Of a stretch of 64,000 nt of DNA, positions 32,901 to 43,336 are shown in pieces. The stretch is taken from the NCBI GenBank assembly GCA_030144725.1, contig JASKMD010000028.1:1745978-1809977 (forward strand), read 5' to 3'. The position numbers were made by a program, and so were the translations under genes. Under the pieces are notes generated by a model that saw only the letters and a program-made list of their open reading frames with translations, was not told the DNA's origin and ran no database searches. Source of the stretch: Haematococcus lacustris. Its lineage: Eukaryota; Chlorophyta; Chlorophyceae; Chlamydomonadales; Haematococcaceae. How positions within the stretch are numbered: the first letter of the stretch is position 1; each line of letters opens with the position of its first letter.

Positions 32901-34010
32901 GTCACATGAAACGCAAGCCGTGCGCGCGTGTGGTGTATGTCACTGGGTGCAGAGGTGAAGGGTCTGGGCACCATGACCCCTTACCTACTGGTCCCTCTGG
33001 ACACAAAGGGAGTGGACATCCTCCTTCCTCAGGACGGCATTACTGGCGCGCGGTCAGCGGTCAGAGGTGAAGCCGCCACAGCTGCTGAAGAGCTGCTGAC
33101 TGGCCAGGAACACAGACCTTTGCCAAGGGACAGCCTGAGCTGTGATCCACACAAGCGCGCTTCCTCGCTGGCGCAGCTGCCAGCAGCCTCCACTGCCCGG
33201 AGGCAGTGCAACATTGCGGAGGTGTCAGACACCCTTGTTCCCCACTATGGTACCGGCGAGGCGGCATCCGCGGTCAAAGGCGACTTCACCACGTCTCTTT
33301 CGGCCGAGCGTAAGCACGCATTTGTGTCGAACAGCAGTCTGGAACTCTGGGAGCAGCGTGGCCACCTGCAGTGCGAGCGGTCCACTGCAGCCTTTGACGG
33401 CTTCGGACAGTTTGATACGGTGGATGTGGCAGCGTCGTCCACCAATGCCACCCATGAGAACTACTTAGGCCAGCTGTCAGACATCGACGGCATCGAGTCA
33501 GGTTTTGAGTCTGCGTTGTGGGACTGCGCGTCCGCGCACGAGCTGCACATGTTGAGGATCCAGGGCTGGTCACAAGAAGGCCGTCTGTCCTCCAACTCCG
33601 TGCGGGCGCCTGCCTCGGTATCGCAAAGCAACAGCGCAACATGGCCGCTGGCTTCTCCAAACGCAGACAATCACATCAGCACCAGGTGTGCGTCGCCTGT
33701 TCCCGATGGGGCGAGCAGCGTGCACGAACATACTGCACGCCTGGCGCGACAACGGCATGACGAGGAGCAGGCGTTGAGTGCTGAGCTGTACGACGTGTTT
33801 TATCCGCGACGTATGCGACGTGCTTCGTGTATCTGGGGTCTTACTGACGACCCGCAGCCGCACATGCTTGCCGCCAACCATTGGCATCGCCCCCTTGCTG
33901 ACCTTCCCAGCACTCATACCGCTGTACAGACGACGCACAGCAGCTTCGCGTTCACCCAGCCAGGCAACGGCACGTCTTGCAACAACAGTCCGGCGGCGAG
34001 GGGAGGCTGA
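23996..34010 (+). CDS. Membrane-anchored class III nucleotidyl cyclase, guanylyl-cyclase-like residues (13 exons)
   Basis: The exons are 23996-24346, 24565-24697, 24996-25072, 25268-26220, 26646-30014, 30719-30817, 31141-31189, 31323-31344, 31499-31590, 31815-31922, 32185-32224, 32438-32527 and 32953-34010. All borders are GT-AG with matching phases; the total is 2,146 codons plus stop. Exons 1-4 (residues 1-505) hold several hydrophobic helices. DLLPSHIVAALL (about 500-515) is the helix before a cyclase core. A Ser/Gly/Pro-rich, disordered-looking insert of about 1,100 residues follows. The core (1629-1812) reads ILFSDIVGFSSLS, VYKIETIGDSYMV, RIGIHSGPVLSGVIG, GHTVNCASRMES, PGRIQVS and VKGLGTMTPYLL. 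The metal-binding Asp are at 30747 and 31338. The Glu at 31326 and Cys at 31914 occupy positions that select GTP. The usual GDTVN Asp is His. About 330 residues of disordered tail follow. The start context is gacgATGGCC. It would make cGMP at a membrane. Confidence 0.85.
24334..24413. repeat. Tandem duplication of the exon-1 splice-donor region
   Basis: The phrase ctggggtccgtggtgagcta appears at 24334 and again 49 bp later, duplicating the donor used for cyclase exon 1. The second donor is separated by an in-frame stop, so the first is the usable one. Confidence 0.8.
30370..30430. repeat. (GAGG)n run in cyclase intron 5
   Basis: A short purine-rich gagg/gaga run lies in the intron between 30014 and 30719, upstream of the GGGTCA array. 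Confidence 0.85.
30486..30620. repeat. (GGGTCA)n array in cyclase intron 5
   Basis: About 20 perfect hexamers of gggtca lie in intron 5, close to the acceptor at 30718. The unit is one base different from the telomere-like gggtta. Confidence 0.95.
31008..31114. repeat. (GGGTCA)n array in cyclase intron 6
   Basis: About 17 perfect gggtca hexamers lie in intron 6, just upstream of the acceptor at 31140. They have the same unit and orientation as the array in the previous intron. Confidence 0.95.
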
Positions 34011-35088
34011 GGCAACAGCAGCAGATCTGGGAGCAGCAGCAGTGGCAGTAGTGATGTGGGCCAGAAGAGCTGCAGCGCTCCTGTCATCACTCAGTCAAGT
34101 CAACAATTAGCAGCGTTGGGCCAATGGAGCGATCTTGATTAAATTACTGACGCGCTGTCAACGGTCAGAGATCAAGCCGCCACAGCTGCTGAAGAGCTGA
34201 CTGGCCAGGAATACAGACCTTTGCCAAGGGACAGCCGAGCTACGACCTGAACGAGCGCCCTTTCTCACTGGCATTGGCGTGAACGGGGCGACCTTGATGG
34301 CAGCCAGAGTCTTCAGCACTTCCATGAATGTGTATGTGCTTGGCCTAGTCACGGCAACAATAGCAACATGGTGTGTGTTTCAGTCGAGGCAGCAACAGCA
34401 CCTTCAGCGCCTTTCCAGTTTCAGTCGAGGCAGCACCTGCAGCGCTAGAGTCAGCATTCAGGCCCAAGCCAACAAGCTCAACCAGTGCCTGTAGGGAGGC
34501 GCACTCATGCAGCCATTGCAGCTACGGTGTGCCTAGCCATCAGGAAGAGTGGGTGGTAGCATGGATCAATCTGCAGATCATGACCATGTGTCAATGAGCT
34601 TGCCATTGCAGCTGAGGTAGAAGCCGGGGTGTGGGGTAGAAGGTTAGAGGACATAAGGGAAGGACATGAGGGAGGTGGGTTGGATGAGTTGATGTTTTGG
34701 GGAGGTTGGGGAAAGTAAGGGTTGAAGGGAGGGGTGCGGGTTTCTAGTATGGCTGCCAGAGCACAAGTAAGCGGGGTGGGGGTAGCACAGAATGGCTCAA
34801 ATAAGCAGAAGCTGCCATGATCAGCCTACAGTAATGTGGAGGTTCATAGGATGTGCATGTGTTTCTTTCAACGTAGTCGAGCTATCAGGCAATAATGCAG
34901 TGATCACTGTCACCATGGTCAACACGCACACCCAGCAGGTAGCATCAGGTCGAGTGGCAGCTACATGAGCAAGTGGAGAAGCTGAGTGGAAGGTGGGAGG
35001 TGGAGCATTATAGCCAGCAGCCAGCAGGCAGGCTTGATGGTGGCGAGGTGGAGGGCTGGCTGTGGGCTGCAGGGCAACATCCCTATAA
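34011..35088. other. Cyclase 3' flank with a duplicated piece of its last exon
   Basis: The stretch at about 34148-34270 (through caagccgccacagctgctga to gggacagccgagct) is a diverged copy of last-exon coding sequence at about 33047-33170. The rest up to the LTR at 35089 is GC-rich with no gene recognised. Confidence 0.6.
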
Positions 35089-36267
35089 TGTAAGATAGCA
35101 AACGGAATGAGTAAGGACGCCTCGACTAGCAGCAAGCAAGGCAAAGCTGATACCCGTCACCAGGATGGTGCCGGCCTTCAGATGCCGATGGCAGTGAGCT
35201 GAGAATACCTCCAGACTTGGGTGCCCGTGATTACATCGGACAGCTGGTAAGGTCTTCTAAGCTGCCGCCGCAGCATCCCAATCCACTACAAATACCCAAT
35301 CCCCATGCAACCATGTCAGAACTGTTATGCAAGTCGCAGGATACACACACCAATCCATCCACAGAAGCTAGGTCACATCAACCATCAACCACCCATCACC
35401 ATCTACCGTGATACAACCACCTGTCATGCTTGCATGGCTAGCCCATGTCACGCAAACCGCACAGTCACGCCCATGGTTGTGACAGCTGTCACGTGATAAG
35501 ATGTTCCTAAACATGATAGTGCGCTGCAGAGGATAAGGAATCCCCCCCCCAGCTGCAAGCATGTGTGATGATGACTCAGAGAAACGCAAACATGCGGCAG
35601 ATGGTAGAGAGCAAACGAAGCAGCGCATAAGTATATGCATATCTTGTGATCACCTAACTAATGCACCTGTCTACCATACCAAACCCCTTGACATCATTGG
35701 CGGCGGCCAAGTGCTAAAACCTGTGGCATGCAAGCCTCCAGGCCGGACCCATGCGGTAAAACCGCGAAAACCCTACATGGATCCTATGGCTCATTCTACT
35801 TGAGCCACTGGCCATCACCATGACATGGTGCTCACCCGCCAGCGTCGTGCCTGATGCACCCTACGCGCGGCAGCGGGTCGGCCGTAATGTAGCATTCCTA
35901 CCCCGAGTGTCCATAACCTCCTGACAAGATAACATGTGCAAGCATGTTGGGATGATTGTGGTGAATGTGATAGTTGTGTTGGGTTAGCATGAACCACTAG
36001 ACGAGTAATGTTAGAGAAAAACAAGGCATGCATGCAAGATGTATGCAAGTAGAACAGTGAGAGCAAGAAGCGACATGCGATGAGAGCGTGTATAACGTGA
36101 TGTATGATGTGCAAGGACGTGAAACGTGATGTGTGATAGCAATATGACATGGACAGTGAGGTGAATAGCAATAGTGCGACACGTGTGAAATGTGATGAGC
36201 TATATGAGACACATGATGAGTTCAATAGCAACAGTGTGACAAGTGTGACATGCATGCAAACTTAACA
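35089..36267 (-). repeat. LTR of gypsy unit 1 (3' LTR), 1,179 bp
   Basis: Read on the minus strand it starts TGTTAAGTTTGC and ends ATCTTACA, with TG...CA termini. The same sequence recurs at 42115-43293, 47620-48790 and, truncated, at 57507-57902. The low flank is TATAA directly before the LTR. Confidence 0.85.
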
Positions 36268-39200
36268 CCACTCCCCCCCCCACTCCTAGCCCACGCCCAA
36301 CCCTAAGTGCATCTACAGCTTCAGATAGGCCCCCATCACTGGCAGCTTCAACAGGTGACGCTTCGAGCCTTTTGATGAGAACACCATGACCCATCCCATC
36401 CCAGACCCCAGGCTTGGACAGGTGACGTGAAGTAGACGCTCAGCTTGCTTGAGCTGCTGGATCCAGCGGAAACGAGCAGGTGGTGCATCTGAGAGGTAGG
36501 CATGGGGCACCAACATGCACACCAGGGAATGAGCATAGATCACCGCCAGCGGCAGCAGCAGATCCAGGACAGTAGGGTCAGGGCTGCTGATGATGGCGTC
36601 GATGGGCTGCTGCTGCAACTGCGCACGGTAGGCAGCAGGGGAAAGAGATAGATGCGGTTGTGATGACAATGGCTGCAATACAAGCCCCGATATGATGTTG
36701 GGTGTGGTGGTGCATGGATCCAGCAGGCTGTGCATGAGGTCCAGGTTGATCACTGTGCTTGCCACACGCAGCTCTTGAGGTGTGATGTTGGTTGGTTGCA
36801 TGAGCTGATAGCCCTGAGCAATGGCAGCTGCGACACTAGGGTGCCAGGATCCAGGCAGGAGGCAATGAAGCGCAGTGAGCACGCCAGTAGTGTTGCTGAG
36901 CAGCCAGTGGTCTGGCAGAGTGGCGGCTGTGACGGTGCTTGCTGCTAGGTGTCTGGGCAGCTCTGAACCCTGGGGCATCAGCCAACCCTTGCGCAACAGG
37001 ACAGCATGCTGTAGGTCGTCAATGATGCTGCCATCTTGGAATGTGATGCGGAAATACTTAGGCCTGCACTCATCGCCTTTGTAGGTGACGACGCCCCAGC
37101 GCTCGGGCGCCGCCTTGCTGGCTGGGCAATGCACCACGCGACCATGAAGCTCCCGGGCAGCCTTGATCTTGCTAAGCACAGCCTTGGAGAGGAAAGGATC
37201 CTGCAGCGGTAGAGGTGCTGGCGCAGCAAGCAGCTGCCTGTCCCTAACCTCACCGTAGGTCACTCCAGCCCCCACGCAACGCGGGCACAGCCAATCACCC
37301 TCGGGCACAGCATCGAGAGCAGGTGTGAGACAGTAGGTGTGCCAACCAGTGCCGCAGCCATCACACAGAAGCATGACTGCCTCATCACCCGTGAAGCGGC
37401 ACACTTCGCACGGGTGATCAATGTGTGGGCGTGCCAGACCGACATCAATGGTGCCATCTAGGTCAAGCAGATGGCAAGGGGATAGGTTGGAGATGTGCTC
37501 ATTGAACTGGGTGCCACACTTGCCCGTGAGCACTGCCACCCCGCTGTCCTTGACTACCACCACCCGATAGATCTCTGGGCGTGCCTCTAGCTGCAGCATG
37601 TTGTGCTTGGCAGCCAGGCGGAGATAGACAAAGTCACCTGGTTTGAAGGAGCGGGCTGCTGGCTGGTAGCTGCCGGAGCGAGTCATGGCATACCTCAGCT
37701 GGTCCCGGTGCTGAGCGACAGCCTGGTTGTCCATGGCGATGACCATGTTGTCAGTGACAGCAGCTGCACGGTGCATCACCAGCTCGGCAGCCAGCTCTGG
37801 GTCGTCGAAGTTGATGGGCTGCTCCACCCGCTCAGCTATGGCTGGGGGAACCACAGGCTTGCGCGCAAACAACAACTCGTAGGGTGTCATGCGAGTGCTT
37901 TCCTGGGTGGAACACCTGTACCCCAGAGCAATCATGGGCAGAGCATCATCCCACTGGTCAGTGACACGGTTGCTGGTGCAGTGCTTGCGCAGGCATGCCT
38001 TGACAGTTTGCACACATCGCTCAGACAGCCCATTGCTCTGAGGGTGGTTGGCAGAGGTGGTTCTGTGATCGATGAGAGCGCGCTGCAGCAACTCAGCAAA
38101 GGCACCCTGGAACTCTGTGCCCCCGTCAGTGACGACTTCAGCACAGGCACCATAGCGTCCTAGCACGTGATGCGCAAAAGCTGAGGCTGTGGTGGCTGCC
38201 TCCTTATTGGGGATGGGGATGATCTCGACCCATTTAGACAAATGCTCAATGCAGACCATGATGTACTTGTGGCCAGAGCGGCTGGGGATGAAAGGACCAC
38301 AGAGGTCTACACCCCAGCGGTAGAAGAGGGCACGAATGGGTAGGCTGTGCAGCTCAGGGGATTTGGCATTGAATGCAGCTTTGACCCTGTCACAGGCGGT
38401 GCAACGTGCCACAACAGCCTGAGCATCAGCTGCCAACCCACGCCACCAATAGGTGTGCTGCAGCAGAGCTGCCGTGCGCCTGCCACCAAAGTGCCCAGTG
38501 TTGTTGTGCATGGTGGACACTAAGTGTGGGCGCTCAGCAGGAGCAGGGACAATGCGAGTGCTGCCGTCTGCCATGCGCCTAAGCAGCTTGTGGCTGTCCC
38601 AGACATAAGCCTGTGCGCGACGCTGTGCCCGACGCTGCTCTGCATGCGGCAACCCAGCAGGCAAGGTGTGGTGCTGAAGCAACTGCATTGTGGCTGTGTC
38701 GTCGTGAATGTCACGCTCGGTGTCAGCAACATCAGCAAGCTGGGCAATGATAACTGCTGGCTGCGCCGCTACGGGTGTGGGCAGGACTGGATACGGTGCT
38801 GGGAGAGGCGAGCAGGTCTGGTTGGTGCTGGTGTGAGAGCTGAGCATCAGCTGTGCACCCCCCCCGACAGCGACAGCCAAGGCGTGCGAGGCCGTGCAGA
38901 GAGAGAGGCAGTTATGTGCATGGTCACGCAGCAGGTGGGCACGGTGCAGAGCAGCTGAGATAGCATACAAACTCCCTGCAGTTGCGGCGTCCATGCAGCG
39001 CTCTGTGATAGCGTGCCGCTCCTCAGGGGAAATGGTGGGCTCATGAGGTTTGCCTGCTGCAGGGAGGAGGGCACCTCTCCCCCGAAAGGGCGCAGTGGGG
39101 ACAGCTGAGACAGGTGAGATAATGTCAATCAGCGAATGAGCGGACCGAGGCTGAGCATGCTGCAGGACAGCACTGAGGTGGTTGGGGTCGCAAATGTTGG

Positions 39201-41502
39201 TCCACCAGTCACGCATGTGGTGGGTGCGAGCACCTAGCTGTGCAGCATCCAAGCAAAGTGGGGTGCCAATGCTGGTGCAGACCTCTGCGAATTGACTGCG
39301 GTTGGTTTGGGAGTTGTGCTGGCGAGTTGTGTTGACAAGGACATACCCAGGGCGTAGCAGGGGTTGAAGCTGCTGTAAGCAGCCCACCAGCCGCATGGTG
39401 GAAAGGAAGGTGCTGGATACCGGGCCATGCAGCCCAGCCAGGCTGCCAGGATTGGGAAGGTGCGGATACTCCCACCCGGCCACAACCAGCCACTGATGTG
39501 GACCGCGCGCACCACATCCTGGGGCAAAGAGGTGAGTGCAGAGGCATAAGCAGCAGGGGGCAACAGCCCAGGGAAGGTAGCTGACAGCTGAGAAAGACGG
39601 TGGAGGATGAGATGCTGGCAGGCAGGAGATGTGTCACAGTAGATGTAGCGCAGAATGTGTACACCATTGCGGAGCAGCATTTCTAACCCAGCTCCAAGAC
39701 CCCCATGCAACTCAAGCAGCACCACCCCTTCTGCTGCCACTGCCGGAAAGAAAGAGGAGGCCACACATGTAGTGTTGATGGCAAGTGGCATGCGCACAGC
39801 GCAAGAGTCAGGTAAGCCAGAAGTGACTCCCAACTGGGCTGTAGCGGGGGAGGTTGCAATGAGAATGTGCTGAGCTGCTCGGACCCAGCTGGTGGCACGG
39901 TGGGTGAGAGTGTGGTAAGCGGCGGAAGGATAGGAGGAGTGTGTGTTGGGTTCGTGGTGATAAGCATCTGTCACACTTCCCTGGTTGCCGAGCAGGAGGT
40001 CGTCAGAGGTGATGGCGGCCAAGGCAGCTGAAAGGGTAGGTGTGGGCAGGTTAGGAGGGCTGGTGGTGGCAGCGCCACGCATAAGGGAGGCAAGGGCAGG
40101 AGGCGGGTCGAGGCAGGCGCCAGTGGAATCCGCGCAGGTGGGCCTGGGGAAGCGTGACAGGGAGTCAGCATTCTGGTGGGTAACCCCAGGACGGTGCTTG
40201 ACGGTAAAGTCGTACTCCTGCAGCTGCATGGCCCAGCGTGCCACCTGGCCAGAGTGGTGTTGCCCAGACATCAGCCAAGACAAAGGCTGGTGGTCAGTGA
40301 CAATGGTGAAGTGCCTGCCATGAAGGTAGAAGCGGAGGGTTTTGACAGCCCACACCACAGCTAGCATCTCGCCCGTGTAGCTGGCATAGTTGCGCTCATG
40401 CACGTTGCAGCTGCGGCTGCAGCAAGCCACCATGTACTCATCCCCGTTGGTGTCCACCTGCCCCAAGATACCCGCACAGCCCTCCCGAGACCAGTCAGTG
40501 TGCAGGACGAGGGGGCGTTCAGGGTCAAAGCGGCGCAGCACTAAGCCAGGAGTGCAGATTCTGTCTTTGAGTGTGCTGTAGGCGGCCTGCTGCTCACAAC
40601 CCCAGCACCACGCTACCCCTTTCCTTGTGAGAGAGGTGATGGGGGCAGCAATGATGCTGAAGTCAGGAATGTAGCAGCGATAGTAGTTGAACACACCCAT
40701 GGCTGTGCGGAGGCTGGATACATCAGTGGGAGCAGGCATGTCACGCAGCGCCTGGCACTTTGCCTGAGTGGGGGTAAGCCCATGGACGGAGACGTCGTGG
40801 CCGAGGTATTCCACACGGTCAGCGGCGAGGATGGTCTTCTCAGGGTGCGCGAACATGCCAATGGTCTGCAACATCTGCAGCAGGGCCTGCACGTGCTCAC
40901 AGTGTGCCTCAAAGCTGTCACTGTACACAAGCACATCATCAATGAAGGCCATGCAGCAATGGGACAGGCTGGCGCTGGTGATGGCTGCGTCCATGACACG
41001 CTGGTACTCAGCGCTGGCATTTTTCAGCCCAAACGGCATGCGAGTGTAGCAGTACAGGCGGTTGCGTGCCCAGAAGGCAGTCTTGAGCTGGTCATCAGGG
41101 TGCACAGGGATTTGCAAGAACCCTGAGCGCATGTCCAGCTTGCTGAACCACCTGGCGCTGCCCACCCTGGCAAACATCTCCTCTGGCAAAGGCAACCCAT
41201 ACCGGTCAGACTTGGTGGCGTCGTTGAGCCGTCGGAAGTCAATGCAGAACCGGGTGTCTGTCCACTGTCCCTGGGCATCTTTCTTCATGGGCAGGGTGGG
41301 TGCTGATGCATAGTCGCACGGGCCAGTGACGGGCTGGATGATGCCTGCCTCCTCCAGCTCCTGGACCTTCTTGTCCGTTACTTGCAGCTCCAGGTCAGAA
41401 TAGCGGCGAGGCTTGGTGATGATGGGATCTGTGGTTGACAGCTCAATGCGAAAAGCACCGCGTGGGCCCTTGTAACCAGTGAGGTCACTCAGAGAATGAC
41501 AT
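36268..41502 (-). pseudogene. Gypsy unit 1: 5'-truncated pol (RT to C-terminus), frameshifted
   Basis: Reverse transcriptase and RNase H are read in frame 41288-39234. The methyltransferase-like remainder, integrase, PHD finger, Tudor-like and C-terminal domains are read in frame 39483-36313. The split is caused by a 34-nt deletion near 39510 relative to unit 3, which removes residues between methyltransferase-like motifs I and IV and shifts frame. The 5' side stops abruptly at about 41502, within the start of the RT region, where the sequence changes to a pure AT tract. Gag, protease and the leader are missing. Otherwise it closely resembles unit 3. Confidence 0.85.
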
Positions 41503-42114
41503 TATATATGTAATAATATATATATATATATATATATTATATAATGTTATATATAATATAACATACGTATAATGTTATATATAACGTATAACATTATATA
41601 CAATATATAATATATAATATATAATATATAATATATAACATATATATAACATATATATAACAATATATATAACATTATTATATAATGTTATATATATTAT
41701 ATTATATATATTATGTTATATACATATAATTTATATATATATATAATGTTATATATATTATGTTATATATGTTATGTTATTATAATATAATATGTTATTA
41801 TATTATATGTTATTATATAAATGTATACGTTATGTCATTATATCGTTATACGTAACTATAACGTATATCATATTGTTATAATGTTATATATAACGTATAA
41901 CATTATATACAATATATAATATATAATATATAATATATAATATATAACATATATATAACATATATATAACAATATATATAACATTATTATATAATGTTAT
42001 ATATATTATATTATATATATTATGTTATATACATATAATTTATATATATATATAATGTTATATATATTATGTTATATATGTTATGTTATTATAATATAAT
42101 TATATATTATATAA
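41503..42114. repeat. AT-only tract between gypsy unit 1 and the next LTR
   Basis: About 610 bp are composed almost only of A and T (tatata, ataatgttata). A segment of about 220 bp starting aatgttatatataacgtata occurs at 41571 and again at 41880. It replaces the gag-protease half of unit 1 and abuts the LTR start at 42115 exactly. It may be an expanded microsatellite or an assembly fill. Confidence 0.9.
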
Positions 42115-43293
42115 TGTAAGATAGCAAACGGAATGAGTAAGGACGCCTCGACTAGCAGCAAGCAAGGCAAAGCTGATACCCGTCACCAGTATGGTGCCGG
42201 CCTTCAGATGCCGATGGCAGTGAGCTGAGAATACCTCCAGACTTGGGTGCCCGTGATTACATCGGACAGCTGGTAAGGTCTTCTAAGCTGCCGCCGCAGC
42301 ATCCCAATCCACTACAAATACCCAATCCCCATGCAACCATGTCAGAACTGTTATGCAAGTCGCAGGATACACACACCAATCCATCCACAGAAGCTAGGTC
42401 ACATCAACCATCAACCACCCATCACCATCTACCGTGATACAACCACCTGTCATGCTTGCATGGCTAGCCCATGTCACGCAAACCGCACAGTCACGCCCAT
42501 GGTTGTGACAGCTGTCACGTGATAAGATGTTCCTAAACATGATAGTGCGCTGCAGAGGATAAGGAATCCCCCCCCCCAGCTGCAAGCATGTGTGAAGATG
42601 ACTCAGAGCAACGAAGACATGTGGCAGATGGAAGAGAGCAAACGAAGCAGCGCATAAGTAAATGCATATTTTGTGATCACCTAACTAATGCACCTGTCTA
42701 CCATACCAAACCCCTTGACATCCTTGGCGGCGGCCAAGTGCTAAAACCTGTGGCATGCAAGCCTCCAGGCCGGACCCATGCGGTAAAACCGCGAAAACCC
42801 TACATGGATCCTATGGCTCATTCTACTTGAGCCACTGGCCATCACCATGACATGGTGCTCACCCGCCAGCGTCGTGCCTGATGCATCCTACGCGCGGCAG
42901 CGGGTCGGCCGTAATGTAGCATTCCTACCCTGAATGTCCATAGCCTCCGAACAAGATAACATGTGCAAGCATGCTGGGATGATTGTGGTGAATGTGATAG
43001 TTGTGTAGCATGATCCATTAAACGAGTGATGTTCAAGAGTGAAGATCAAGGCAAGCATGCAAGATGTATGCAAGTAGAACAGTGAGATCAAGGAGCGTCA
43101 TGCGATGAGAGCGTGTAAAACGTGATGTATGATGTGCAAGGACGTAAAACGTGATGTGTGATAGCAATATGACATGGACGAGTGAGGTGAATAGCAATAG
43201 TGCGACACGTGTGAAATGTGATGAGCTATGTGAGACACATGGTGAGTTCAATAGCAACAGTGTGACAAGTGTGACATGCATGCAAACTTAACA
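42115..43293 (-). repeat. LTR of gypsy unit 2 (3' LTR), 1,179 bp
   Basis: It has the same termini as the other LTRs. It shares variants with the LTR at 35089 (for example accaatccatccacagaagc), whereas the LTRs at 47620 and 57507 share a different set, so two LTR lineages are present. Confidence 0.85.
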
Positions 43294-43336
43294 CCACCCC
43301 CCCCCACTCCTAGCCCACGCCCAACCCTATATGCCT

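Noticed and set aside
36730..41313. Numerous plus-strand frames over the gypsy units
   Set aside because: They mirror the minus-strand polyprotein and change with it between units; no family resemblance.
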